NCBI RefSeq assembly: GCF_007859715.1
Contig: NZ_SJPG01000001.1
Span: 868,001-932,000, forward strand
Reading direction: 5' to 3'
Length of the DNA stretch: 64,000 nt
DNA from: Rubinisphaera italica
GTDB taxonomy: Bacteria; Planctomycetota; Planctomycetia; Planctomycetales; Planctomycetaceae
Shown here: positions 11,730 to 20,826 of the stretch, in pieces
Numbering within the stretch: the first letter of the stretch is position 1
How the letters are laid out: every line of letters starts with the position of its first letter
Program-made: the position numbers and the translations under genes
Notes under the pieces: generated by a model
Database searches by the model: none
What the model saw: only the letters and a program-made list of their open reading frames with translations
What the model was told of the DNA's origin: nothing

Positions 11730-12095
11730 TGGCGTTATCCAAACTTCGGCAGCGAGCGACTGTCCGGTGGATGCAGGTGCGTGCAGCAACAGGCACGCAT
11801 TTAAGCAGGCATCGGGAACGGACATCAACTCATCTAACGAAGATCGTACGAAACAAACGTCGTTAAGTAATGCCGATCCGCTGCAAGGCGTCCGCGCTTT
11901 GGTTGAGGTCCTCTCAATTGCGGCACGGGAGTGGGTGACCTGAATTTGGCGAGTACGAAATCAAAGAATCTTTAATTTCGCCTACGGAACGCCCCAACAG
12001 GTGCGGTAGCCGAATCACTCAATTCGGCAGGCAGGTTCATATCTATTATTATGGATGACAAAATCAATAAATTCAAGATAAGTCTTGAAAATTTT
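11730..12095. other. Intergenic region with two hairpins
   Basis: No convincing gene between the giant PSCyt1 start and the end of the DUF6580-like gene. It should hold the promoter of the PSCyt1-DUF1501 pair. A 7-bp stem lies at 12009-12028 (GCCGAAT/ATTCGGC). Another lies at 12072-12089 (TTCAAGA/TCTTGAA) just past the DUF6580 stop, which could be its 3' end. Confidence 0.45.
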
Positions 12096-12761
12096 TCAAG
12101 AGTCAGCCAATTGACGGTTCAATTCTGCCTCTCTCTGAGCTTCCAGTTCACGGCTCGGAGCTAGAATCGCCATGAAAATCGGAACAAACACAACCATACT
12201 GACTAAGGAAGCCCGATAAAACGGCACCGCCATCATAAAGCATTCCATTAAACCGCCGAGGGTTTTCGAGTAATTCATTTCATCACCCAAAGCCCAGATC
12301 AACGAGTTCGACACCAGGAAAAAGAGTGTCGCTCCAATTAATCCACTCGAAACATTGACCAGTGTTCGCTCGCTAAACGTTTCGCTGCGAACATATTTCG
12401 CTCCCAGTAGACCAAGTGCAACCAGACCAATCACCAGTCCATAAATGAGAGGTTGATGAGGATAAAATGCCCATTCCATATGGCCGGAGACAACCCCGAT
12501 CAGCAAATCACCCGCAAACCAGGTTCCCAATGGCAAAGCGATCGCCAGATTTCGCGGCAGGCTCGCGCCAGCCACAATTGCTAATGGCATCAACGGGGAG
12601 AAATTCCAGATGTAGGAACCAATATCGGTAGGATCCAACTGCCAACCCATCCGGTAAATTGCATAGGGCATCACTTTGGCAACCAATGCGAGCAGCACAA
12701 GAGCAGCCAGACAAATGATTCGGCCAGCGGTTAGTGGTGTTTTTATATTTTCGTTTTTCAT
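12096..12761 (-). CDS. DUF6580-like membrane protein, putative transport component
   Basis: A 221-residue integral membrane protein with about five or six helices. Its IWNFSPLMPLAIVAGASL stretch, followed by LPLGTWFAGDLLIG and later PLIYGLVIGLVALG, matches the NFSP...FAGA...PL...D..G...VY pattern of the DUF6580 family, which resembles S-components of ECF vitamin transporters. It ends with a charged tail. It lies downstream of the riboswitch-controlled DUF1559 gene on the same strand, with a 212-bp repeat-containing gap, so B12-responsive expression is plausible but depends on read-through. Corrinoid or cobalt transport is an inference from context; no ECF ATPase genes are nearby. Confidence 0.72.
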   Translation of the reverse strand: MKNENIKTPLTAGRIICLAALVLLALVAKVMPYAIYRMGWQLDPTDIGSYIWNFSPLMPLAIVAGASLPRNLAIALPLGTWFAGDLLIGVVSGHMEWAFYPHQPLIYGLVIGLVALGLLGAKYVRSETFSERTLVNVSSGLIGATLFFLVSNSLIWALGDEMNYSKTLGGLMECFMMAVPFYRASLVSMVVFVPIFMAILAPSRELEAQREAELNRQLADS

Positions 12762-12845
12762 GACAATGATTTCTTATTCAGTTCTATCTACTAATCAGGA
12801 CAATGCCTGATAATAAAGTTTGATTCAGAGTACAGAATAATTGAT

Positions 12846-12960
12846 AACCACAAAGATCGCAAAGGATGCGATGAGCCATTGGTTGTGCTAAGTGTCCTTT
12901 GTGATCTTTGCGGTTAATTGAAATCATGTGGAACACAGTGCTCAAAACACAGTGTTCCAC
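12846..12960. repeat. Two inverted repeats between the DUF6580 and DUF1559 genes
   Basis: The first has 21-bp arms (12846-12866 and 12895-12915) with two mismatches, reading AACCACAAAGATCGC. The second is a 9-bp hairpin GTGGAACAC/GTGTTCCAC (12928-12960). Both lie between the stop of the DUF1559 gene and the start of the downstream membrane protein gene, where they could attenuate or process a shared transcript. Confidence 0.8.
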
Positions 12961-12973
12961 AATAAACATTCAA

Positions 12974-13843
12974 TTACTCACGATCGTATTTCGAATCATC
13001 ATCGCCGACAAAGCCCAGATGATTTTTCCGGTTCGCTTCGACCTGTGCAGTCGTGAACCAGACGGGCAATTGAATCTGGCTCGGAATCTCGGATTCGACA
13101 TGTCCATCCAGATACGCAACATTCGCGGAATTGTGATGTCGGAAATGCACAGAAGGTTGAGTATTTGAAGGAGGTTCCAGTAAGGGATTTTCGACGAGAT
13201 GTTCATCGGGAAAATAGTCCCATGTATTATAGACAGCCGAGTCGGCAAAGGCGATTGTTTGCGTTGTCGACTGGACATCGCGGAATTTTCGAGTGACAGG
13301 TTCTTTAGAGACCGTCACGGCCGGGTAGGCAGAATAGTCGTAATTGATGCCGTAGCTCAGATAGTGTCCATTATAGGCGTAGCCACAGGCGGGTTTGCCA
13401 AAACGAAGATGGTCGATCTGACTCGGCCCTAAATCGGGACATTGAAATACTGCACTGTTACTTTCGATATACGGAGCCAGAGGTCCAGCAGCGAAATCGT
13501 ATTGCTGATCGGCTGGGAGCGTGTAATCGACTTTGCCGAACCAGTAATTGATGGAACCTCGAGTTCCGGAAGCGCCCGTATTGTAGGCGATTTCCTGAGC
13601 ATCATCGATCTTGTAAGCGATGAGTTGTTCGTTATACACATCGGCATAGTTGTGCATAGCCAGGACAATTTGCTTGAGCTGACTTTTGCATTGTGTTCTC
13701 CGAGCCGCAGCTCGGGCCTGCTGCACGGCTGGGAGTAATAACGCGACCAGCACAGCAATGATCGCAATCACGACCAGAAGTTCAATCAGTGTAAACGCGC
13801 GGGGGGACGCAGAGTTGTTCTGCGCAATGTTCTTGTTCTGCAT
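12974..13843 (-). CDS. DUF1559 / H-X9-DG pseudopilin-like protein under B12 riboswitch
   Basis: A 289-residue planctomycete protein with a type IV pilin-like leader: prepilin motif [20 protein letters not shown] at about residues 16-35, Glu at the +5-type position, then a hydrophobic helix and a [19 protein letters not shown] segment. The globular DUF1559 domain follows and ends in [14 protein letters not shown], which fits the H-X9-DG processing-associated motif. The ATG has AGGAAG about 8 bases upstream. The 5' leader holds a cobalamin riboswitch (14080-14245), so expression should fall when adenosyl- or methylcobalamin is plentiful. A role in corrinoid acquisition at the cell surface is an inference; DUF1559 proteins have no established function. 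Confidence 0.9.
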   Translation of the reverse strand: MQNKNIAQNNSASPRAFTLIELLVVIAIIAVLVALLLPAVQQARAAARRTQCKSQLKQIVLAMHNYADVYNEQLIAYKIDDAQEIAYNTGASGTRGSINYWFGKVDYTLPADQQYDFAAGPLAPYIESNSAVFQCPDLGPSQIDHLRFGKPACGYAYNGHYLSYGINYDYSAYPAVTVSKEPVTRKFRDVQSTTQTIAFADSAVYNTWDYFPDEHLVENPLLEPPSNTQPSVHFRHHNSANVAYLDGHVESEIPSQIQLPVWFTTAQVEANRKNHLGFVGDDDSKYDRE

Positions 13844-13870
13844 GAGAGGTCTTCCTGTAAAGATAAATCT

Positions 13871-13999
13871 CTCATCAAATCATTGATGAGGAATGAGAGC
13901 GCATACAATGCGCGGAATAGCATCTCCATAGATGCCATTCGAGTTTCGATGTCGTTATGAACGACAGGTTGCCAACGAAAATTCGTTAGCACGAAACTC
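13871..13999 (-). promoter_or_regulatory. Hairpin-rich expression platform below the riboswitch
   Basis: Four consecutive foldable segments separate the riboswitch from the DUF1559 start. An 8-bp stem CTCATCAA/TTGATGAG spans 13871-13890. A 6-bp stem GCGCAT/ATGCGC spans 13899-13913. A weak 4-bp stem spans 13921-13934. A three-way junction spans 13941-13999: GAGTTTCG/CGAAACTC encloses GTCGTT/AACGAC and AACGAA/TTCGTT. All are read directly from the sequence. The regulatory role is inferred from position. Confidence 0.65.
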
Positions 14000-14079
14000 T
14001 CAGGAAGATCCAAATTCTGAGTACTCAGTTTGCATAGCTGTCATCCTTTTGCTCGAAAGGGCAGAATAAAACCAACATT

Positions 14080-14245
<166 letters not shown>

Positions 14246-14493
14246 TGTCGCATGTCAGTATATCGACAGTTCATCAGACTGCAATGTTCGCTGCTGCGTT
14301 ATCACAACACATTGAGATAATCGAATCTGTGAACACAACGTCATAACCAATACCACTTTTCGATTTCATGACGAATACACGATTGTGAATTTGTATGTGC
14401 AGAAGAGTGTCGGTATGATCAACTGTGAAGGTGACGGTGTGTTGCCTGATTCTACGAACCTGACTTTGCGAAATTTGCACCGGAGAGACTGAG

Positions 14494-15375
14494 ATGCGCT
14501 TCCATCATGGGATTGAACTTTTTTGTTGTGGTTTACTGGCCGTCAGCCTGATTGGCTGCAGCAAACCCAAAGAATATCGTGAAGTCACCGACAGCGACAT
14601 GGTCGAGGATCACGATCACGATCACGACCATGCTCACACTGCACCTCACGGCGGTTTTCTCGTCGAACTGGGCGAACATGCCTACTCAGCAGAGATTGTT
14701 TTTGCGGATGCCGATCCCAAAATGACCGTATATATCCTGGGTGCTCACGCAGAAAATGCAGCTGCTGCTAAAGCGGACAGCATTACTCTTGTAGATGAAG
14801 AAGCTGGTCCGATTTCCCTCAAAGCGATGCCACAGGAAGGCGAAGCAGAAGGCATGGCTTCTCAGTTTGTACTCGATGGAGCTCTTCCCGAAGGCGTGTC
14901 TAGTGAAACGCTGCATGGAAATCTTAAAGTGACGATTGCTGACGAAGAGTATTCTGCACACATCCACCCGAGTGGCGACCACGCCGACCACGATCATGGC
15001 GATCACGATCACGGCGATGAAGGTCATGACGATCACGACCATGGCGATGAAGGTCATGACGATCACGACCATGCCGATATGCCCAAGCCAGCTGCAACTA
15101 CTGAAACTCCTGCTCCAGTAAAAGAGACACCACCGCCCACAGCAGAAACACCTGCTCCCGTGACAACACCACCTGCAGAAACACCGACTCCTGCTGAGAC
15201 ACCTGCACCTAAGGAAACACCAGCACCAGCCGAAACTCCGGCTCCTGCAGCAACACCGGCTCCGACAGAGACTCCTGCACCGGCTGAAACTCCTGCTCCA
15301 GCTGATAAGCCAGCACCTGCTGAGACTCCAGCACCGACTGAGACACCAGCACCTGCCGAGACACCTGCTCCATAA
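14494..15375 (+). CDS. Histidine-rich, Thr-Pro-Ala-repeat lipoprotein
   Basis: A 293-residue lipoprotein. The signal peptide ends in the lipobox LIGCSK, so it should be membrane-anchored and face outward. A first His-Asp cluster (EDHDHDHDHAHTAPHGG) follows the anchor. Residues about 55-160 form a small globular domain. A second His/Asp/Gly-rich stretch follows (repeats of HGDEGHDDHDH), and the last 100 residues are an ETPAPAETPAP-type low-complexity stalk. The clusters look suited to binding divalent metals such as cobalt, zinc or nickel. The gene has GGAG 5' of its ATG and is divergent from the B12-riboswitch operon, which makes a cobalt-related role attractive but unproven. It ends before a strong terminator. 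Confidence 0.85.
   Translation: MRFHHGIELFCCGLLAVSLIGCSKPKEYREVTDSDMVEDHDHDHDHAHTAPHGGFLVELGEHAYSAEIVFADADPKMTVYILGAHAENAAAAKADSITLVDEEAGPISLKAMPQEGEAEGMASQFVLDGALPEGVSSETLHGNLKVTIADEEYSAHIHPSGDHADHDHGDHDHGDEGHDDHDHGDEGHDDHDHADMPKPAATTETPAPVKETPPPTAETPAPVTTPPAETPTPAETPAPKETPAPAETPAPAATPAPTETPAPAETPAPADKPAPAETPAPTETPAPAETPAP
15013..15072 (+). repeat. 30-bp tandem repeat, two copies, coding for His/Asp cluster
   Basis: Two perfect 30-bp copies (15013-15042 and 15043-15072) encode GDEGHDDHDH twice, in frame inside the histidine-rich lipoprotein. Slippage here would change the number of metal ligands without a frameshift. Confidence 0.9.
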
Positions 15376-15400
15376 TAGAATTATTTTTGCGTGAACAATA

Positions 15401-15440
15401 AAAAGAGCCGGGCTGACACATAGCGTCATCCGGCTCTTTT
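15401..15440. terminator. Bidirectional terminator
   Basis: AAAAGAGCCGG (15401-15411) pairs with CCGGCTCTTTT (15430-15440) around an 18-nt loop, with a run of T on one strand and of A on the other. It sits between the convergent histidine-rich lipoprotein and SPOR-like genes and can serve both. Confidence 0.88.
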
Positions 15441-15458
15441 CTTATTTATTATGTTTGA

Positions 15459-16466
15459 TCAATGCTTGTAAGGCACTTCAATCATTTTCGGTTTTGGATC
15501 AAACGTGCACAACCACTGCTCGCCGCTTTGCGTTGATAACACCAGAGATTCTGCCAGCAATTTTGGCTGACCAGTTGCGGGATCAGGCTTCCACTGAGCC
15601 GTAAATGTTTTGAAGACAGTTTGCACACCAGGATCATTTGAGGAATCGAATTCACCAACGGTGACAATCGATTTTTTTCGATCATGAAAGACATACGCAT
15701 CCATGCCTCGTTCTCGCAATGCTTTCATGACTTGCCAAGCCTGGAATTCGGCCAGATCGAGCCCGCCACGTCCGAGTTCTTTTTTAGAGCTTGAAGAGTC
15801 GCCACCGACTTGTGTTACTGAATTTCCATAGAATGATGCTACGACCACTGAGTATTTCCCAGGATTGTCCAAGAGGGAAAATTCCGTCTTCGAATTGAAT
15901 CGAATGATCTCAGGATCCCGCTGACGGCGTTTCACTTCTTCTGGATTCAGCATTGGGTTCACACTCAAAAACGCTCCTCCCAACGGGCCAGATTGTCCAG
16001 GGATTGGTCTGTAAACTGCAGTATTATTAAGACAAGACGGATTATAATCCTTAATCCACTCTAGAGTTCGCTTTCCTAAGGAGTCTTCACTTTCAATGCT
16101 GCTGTAATTGCCTGCCAGAACGCAAATTTCTGTATCGAGTTTGTATTGACGTTTCTCGACTTGATTCAGGCGATTCGTAGTATCAATCGATTCTAACTTC
16201 TGATCCCGACGATAGGTGTATGCGGGAATTCCTTTAGTGCGTAATTCATAAACGAGCTCATCTGCTGCTTGTTCAGAATTCATTCCTTCATTGCGCAACT
16301 CTTCAGGGAGTTCGCTGAACACAGCGACCATGACCATCCAGGGGCCATGTTTTTTGGTCAAGGTGTATTTTTTCCCTTTGACAGCTTCAATGCCGGCCTG
16401 GGTTGGACTTGCTCCGGCGACGCTGATTAATGCGGCGAAGAACATACAGATAATGCGGACGCGCAT
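15459..16466 (-). CDS. Secreted protein with two SPOR-like modules
   Basis: A 335-residue exported protein. The signal peptide (about 1-24) ends near SPTQA-G and GGAG precedes the ATG by about 7 bases. Two regions share a pattern: HGPWMVMVAVFSE...ADELVYELRTKGIPAYTY...EICVLAGNYSS (about 40-125), and GKYSVVVASFYGN...AWQVMKALRERGMDAYVFHD...SIVTVGEFDS (about 205-290). Each has a beta strand, a helix with Lr.kGi.AY, and a closing V-G-F/Y-S strand, as in SPOR domains that bind denuded peptidoglycan glycans. The assignment is by eye and the similarity is weak, so the family call is tentative. The gene stands alone, convergent with the histidine-rich lipoprotein. Confidence 0.75.
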   Translation of the reverse strand: MRVRIICMFFAALISVAGASPTQAGIEAVKGKKYTLTKKHGPWMVMVAVFSELPEELRNEGMNSEQAADELVYELRTKGIPAYTYRRDQKLESIDTTNRLNQVEKRQYKLDTEICVLAGNYSSIESEDSLGKRTLEWIKDYNPSCLNNTAVYRPIPGQSGPLGGAFLSVNPMLNPEEVKRRQRDPEIIRFNSKTEFSLLDNPGKYSVVVASFYGNSVTQVGGDSSSSKKELGRGGLDLAEFQAWQVMKALRERGMDAYVFHDRKKSIVTVGEFDSSNDPGVQTVFKTFTAQWKPDPATGQPKLLAESLVLSTQSGEQWLCTFDPKPKMIEVPYKH

Positions 16467-16587
16467 GACAGACTCCGTTCTGGCGATGGCGGAATGGACG
16501 AGGTAAACTTCTAACGAGACGAGCCAGGATGGCTCGGGTGGGTGGGGTTCACCAAAGAAACTGCTTGAGTGAATGAAGCGAGTTGTA

Positions 16588-17340
<753 letters not shown>

Positions 17341-17477
17341 GTCTGATTATCCTTAAATCGTTAATTGTCGTGTCAGAATACTTTTAATGGTTCCCTACTC
17401 ACTGAGCAACACGCCAGACATAAGCTTCCCAAAATATCGAATTTCAGACTCAAGATTCTCTCTTCACTATTATTGTC

Positions 17478-17483
17478 TATAAT
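17478..17483 (+). promoter_or_regulatory. Candidate -10 box placing transcription start at the uvrC ATG
   Basis: A perfect TATAAT lies seven bases before the uvrC ATG at 17490, with no ribosome binding site in the interval. If used, the transcript would be leaderless. The -35 region is not convincing. Confidence 0.4.
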
Positions 17484-17489
17484 ACTGAC

Positions 17490-18869
17490 ATGGATGAAAC
17501 GACAGACAATTTGCCCAAAGACAATTTGCCTGCGGAGACGGGCGAAACGGTTAGCTCTGAGAATTTGGTGCTCTTGCCGAATGAAAAAGTACGGCAATTC
17601 CCAACCACTCCCGGTGTCTATTTGATGAAAGATGCTGAGGATCGTGTGATTTACGTCGGTAAAGCAGTCAATTTACGCAGTCGAGCCGGAAGTTATTTTC
17701 TGGCTGCGGCTAAGACAGAACGACGCACGGCTGAACTCGTGACCGCCATTGTCGATATCGACTACATCTCAACCGAATCGGAAGTCGATGCCCTCTTACT
17801 CGAAGCCCGGCTCATTAAAGATATCCAGCCCCGCTTCAACACAGAACTCAAAGACGACAAAACATTTCCCTATCTGGAGATTACAACCCGGGAAGATTTC
17901 CCACGGGTCGAATTTACGCGGGCCCCCCGAGACAAAAATTCCAAACTCTACGGCCCCTTTACCTCCGCTGGTCAACTTCGCGAAACGATTACCGTTTTGC
18001 AGAAAATCTTTCAGTTCCGCACCTGCTCGTTGGATATCGATGCCAGTGATGAAAAGTGGAAATGGTATCGGCCCTGCCTGCTGGCGAGCATTCATCAATG
18101 CACTGCTCCCTGCAATTTTCGGATCAGCAAAGAAGAATATCGCAAAGATATTCAAAAGCTGAAACTTTTTCTCGACGGTCAACGAACAAAACTCTATCGC
18201 GATCTGGAAAAAGAGATGCAGCAGGCCTCTAAAGATCTGCAGTTCGAAAAAGCAGCTGCGATTCGAGACCAGATCAACTCGCTCAAAAAGATTGAATTAC
18301 GCGGCGATATTCAAACCGATCAACAACCTGAAGTTTTCTACATCGATCCGAAAAAGGGAATGGCGGGGCTGAAGAAAATCCTCAATCTGTCGGAACTTCC
18401 TCGCAGAATTGAAGGGATGGATATCGCACATTTGCAGGGAGGTGAAACGGTGGCCTCTCTGGTGCAGTTTATTGATGGTCTGCCGTTCAAGCATGGATAC
18501 CGTCGCTACAAAATTAGGACTGTCGCCGGTGTGGATGATTTTGCCTCAATGCGAGAAGTGGTTTCTCGACGCATGCGGGGACTGCAAAAAGCTGGAGAAT
18601 CATTCCCGGATTTACTGCTGATCGATGGCGGCAAAGGCCAATTGAATGCCGCTCTGGAAGCGATGCGGGCGATTGATATCGAACCTCCGATGACAATTTC
18701 TCTCGCTAAGCGCGAAGAAGAAATCTACATCCCCGGCGAATCCCAACCGAAAAAAGTCTCCCGACATTCCTACGGACTCCGCCTGCTGCAATATGTGCGC
18801 GATGAATCTCACCGTTTCGCCCAGCATTACCACCACATCCTTCGCAGAAAATCGACATTCGATGAATAG
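17490..18869 (+). CDS. uvrC: UvrC-type excinuclease subunit lacking the HhH domain
   Basis: Nucleotide excision repair nuclease that cuts both sides of a lesion with UvrAB. Domains: GIY-YIG nuclease (TTPGVYLMKD at 39-48 and YVGKA at 55-59), a Cys-containing linker, a UVR motif (about 235-265, DLQFEKAAAIRDQINSLK) that contacts UvrB, then the RNase H-like 5' nuclease half (EGMDIAHLQGGETVASLVQF, LLLIDGGKGQLNAAL, and the terminal LLQYVRDESHRFAQHYH). It stops at 459 residues, right after the RNase H fold, so the C-terminal tandem helix-hairpin-helix DNA-binding region of the usual ~600-residue protein is missing. No frameshifted HhH remnant was seen downstream, where a different small gene overlaps by 8 bp. 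Confidence 0.9.
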   Translation: MDETTDNLPKDNLPAETGETVSSENLVLLPNEKVRQFPTTPGVYLMKDAEDRVIYVGKAVNLRSRAGSYFLAAAKTERRTAELVTAIVDIDYISTESEVDALLLEARLIKDIQPRFNTELKDDKTFPYLEITTREDFPRVEFTRAPRDKNSKLYGPFTSAGQLRETITVLQKIFQFRTCSLDIDASDEKWKWYRPCLLASIHQCTAPCNFRISKEEYRKDIQKLKLFLDGQRTKLYRDLEKEMQQASKDLQFEKAAAIRDQINSLKKIELRGDIQTDQQPEVFYIDPKKGMAGLKKILNLSELPRRIEGMDIAHLQGGETVASLVQFIDGLPFKHGYRRYKIRTVAGVDDFASMREVVSRRMRGLQKAGESFPDLLLIDGGKGQLNAALEAMRAIDIEPPMTISLAKREEEIYIPGESQPKKVSRHSYGLRLLQYVRDESHRFAQHYHHILRRKSTFDE

Positions 18870-19092
18870 TTCTCAACCTCAGGATGCGAAATCCTCAAAA
18901 CTCGAGTTCGATCCTCATTCCGAGAATATCACGTCCCGTGACTGGACGTTCATGGCCTATCTGGTTGGGATCTGTCTGATACCACTCGTACTGATGGTCA
19001 TCGCCATCTTTGCACTGATGAAGCAGAACCCTGACTTCGACAATTTTCCGAAAGACCGCATCCCGATACCGGTTTCTACGGATTCCTACTGA
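18862..19092 (+). CDS. Small single-pass membrane protein overlapping uvrC
   Basis: A 76-residue protein whose ATG (18862) lies inside the last codons of uvrC, an overlap typical of translational coupling. After a polar, acidic N-terminal part of about 35 residues there is one hydrophobic segment (about 33-54, FMAYLVGICLIPLVLMVIAI), then a short polar tail. No family was recognised. Its position suggests co-expression with uvrC, but nothing in the sequence points to repair. Confidence 0.65.
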   Translation: MNSSQPQDAKSSKLEFDPHSENITSRDWTFMAYLVGICLIPLVLMVIAIFALMKQNPDFDNFPKDRIPIPVSTDSY

Positions 19093-19184
19093 CAATTGAT
19101 GTGATTGAATGTATAGTCAGTTTAAACGGAGTTGCAACGAAATATTGTTGGACGAAGAGTTCGAACAATCTACCTTGAAAAGAA

Positions 19185-19436
19185 GTGAAATGTGTTCAGG
19201 GGCGAATGATGAGTAGGATTGAAAATCTAAACAGATTCTTCAGAGAAAGGTATTTTCACATTTTGCCTATCGTGACAATATATTTCCTTCTGTACTGTTT
19301 ATATACCCTTTTTGTGGAAGACGAAATTCCATTGTTGCATAGTGCTGCCACGGCGATAGTCATCTTGTTGTTAATTAAATGGATAATACCACTAACGACT
19401 TCTCTGGAAACAAAAAAGTCCTCGGGTAAATTGTAG
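19185..19436 (+). CDS. Possible small two-helix membrane protein
   Basis: An 83-residue open frame with AAGAAG at a suitable distance from its ATG; internal ATG codons at 19206 and 19209 are alternatives. It has two hydrophobic stretches (about 27-43 and 51-68) separated by an acidic turn, so it would be a small membrane hairpin. It is more AT-rich than its neighbours and I do not recognise it. It may be a real orphan gene or chance. Confidence 0.4.
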   Translation: MKCVQGRMMSRIENLNRFFRERYFHILPIVTIYFLLYCLYTLFVEDEIPLLHSAATAIVILLLIKWIIPLTTSLETKKSSGKL

Positions 19437-19461
19437 TAGCAAATTCTCATGAAGAGGAATT

Positions 19462-19500
<39 letters not shown>

Positions 19501-19653
19501 TTGCGGGTGACATTAAAATTCATCGTTCTAGCCATGTGTTATAACGCCGCTGAACGATTGCGTATTTAATGAAAGCGATCCCCAATTGGATGTTCAGGCA
19601 AGCGTGAGCATGGCATCTACCGCGTCTTTACAAGGATGTTCTTCCCAAAAAAA

Positions 19654-19672
19654 GACAGGCAGGAAGCCTGTC
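19654..19672. repeat. Short palindrome, GACAGGC family
   Basis: GACAGGC AGGAA GCCTGTC, followed by CTAC, 8 bp past the stop of the minus-strand protease gene. The element at 46572-46656 uses the same GACAGGC/GCCTGTC words. Confidence 0.75.
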
Positions 19673-19680
19673 CTACTGTG

Positions 19681-20679
19681 TTAGCCATTTTTCGTTCGCA
19701 TGGTTTTGCTTTTGCGTTCGAGGAATTTCTTTTCCTGGGCAGTCAATGAGTTCATCCCTTGCTGATGAACTTTAGCAAGCAGTTCATCGAGATGTTCTTC
19801 ATCGCGTCGCCGCTGTTCGGCAAGAACCTTGGCTTTCTCCTGTTCACGACGTTCCCGACGGCGTTCCCAGAAACTTTTTCTGGCTGGTTTGTGAGTCGTA
19901 TCCACACTTTTTTCGAGTGAGGTATATCCTTGGGAAAAGTCGTACCCCATGAAGGAATCGTCGAAGGTTTCGCCGTATTGAACGCTCACCCCCTCGAGAA
20001 TGTTCATGACCAGCAAGGTTGAAGCCAGAAAGACAATCCAGACGTTGTCGGTCATCAAGCCGATCGCTGAAAAGATGATGGCGGCAACCGTTCCTATTTT
20101 CAGGCAGATTGTTTTTCGCTCGGTAGCCGTCCCCTGACCAATCAGGCATGCTTCCACCATTCGACCACCATCGAGTGGGTAAATGGGCAGCAGGTTCACG
20201 ATTGTCAAAGCCCAATTCACGAAGAAAATCAGGACAATTAACTCCTGACCCCATTTCGCGGTAAATTCACCGACGGGTAGCACAAATGGATTGAAAGCTT
20301 CAGAGCCACCAGAAATTGCCAGCAAGGGCGGCAACAGGACCAGGCAAATCATAAAGTTAGTGAACGGGCCACCAGATGCTGTCAGGAATTGGGACTTGAA
20401 GGTATTGGCGGGGCGAACCGTTGCCAGTCCTCCAAATGGCCAGAGCATAATTTCCGAGCCGTCTCCCCCTGTCGAACGAGCGACCAGGACATGCCCCAGT
20501 AATTCATGAAGTAGAGTGCTGAACAGGAAGATGCCTGTCAAAGCAATCGCTATTTTCGCATCAAAGCGAACCAGCAGAATCAACAATAACAGCGGAAACC
20601 ACAGACTGACCCGAATGCGGGTGGCAAATAGCGAACCAGCGGGAAATGACCAGAATAATGGGCTATGTGAAGGCTGCAT
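19681..20679 (-). CDS. Site-2 protease-like (M50) membrane protein with altered zinc motif
   Basis: An integral membrane protein of 332 residues resembling SpoIVFB-type site-2 proteases, which cut substrates within the membrane. About five or six helices lie in residues 1-230. The second conserved motif, NLLPIYPLDGGRMVEA, is complete and carries the zinc-binding Asp. The first motif reads LLHELLGHVLVARSTGG: the two histidines are six positions apart instead of five, so HExxH has one extra residue. The C-terminal 90 residues are highly charged and probably a coiled coil in the cytoplasm. Either the zinc site tolerates the change or the protein is a non-proteolytic relative. It is not obviously in an operon. 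Confidence 0.85.
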   Translation of the reverse strand: MQPSHSPLFWSFPAGSLFATRIRVSLWFPLLLLILLVRFDAKIAIALTGIFLFSTLLHELLGHVLVARSTGGDGSEIMLWPFGGLATVRPANTFKSQFLTASGGPFTNFMICLVLLPPLLAISGGSEAFNPFVLPVGEFTAKWGQELIVLIFFVNWALTIVNLLPIYPLDGGRMVEACLIGQGTATERKTICLKIGTVAAIIFSAIGLMTDNVWIVFLASTLLVMNILEGVSVQYGETFDDSFMGYDFSQGYTSLEKSVDTTHKPARKSFWERRRERREQEKAKVLAEQRRRDEEHLDELLAKVHQQGMNSLTAQEKKFLERKSKTMRTKNG

Positions 20680-20826
20680 GTAAAATGCCTGAAGCGGATA
20701 AATCGGTATCTCTTGATTTTATGATGACTTGAGGCGTTATTCAATCTTGAAATTCAAAGTTCGTTGGGATTCAGAGATTCCGATTTAAAAATTCAGTGAG
20801 GAAATAGGGGATTCAGACAGGAAAAA

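Noticed and set aside
14686..15429. 247-codon minus-strand frame rich in Cys, Arg and Ser
   Set aside because: It is the complement of the Thr-Pro-Ala and His/Asp repeats of the lipoprotein; repeat coding sequences often leave the antisense frame open.
17490..18869. Frameshift at the end of uvrC considered
   Set aside because: No HhH-like coding sequence was seen in any frame downstream, and a different gene starts in the overlap, so a natural short form is more likely.
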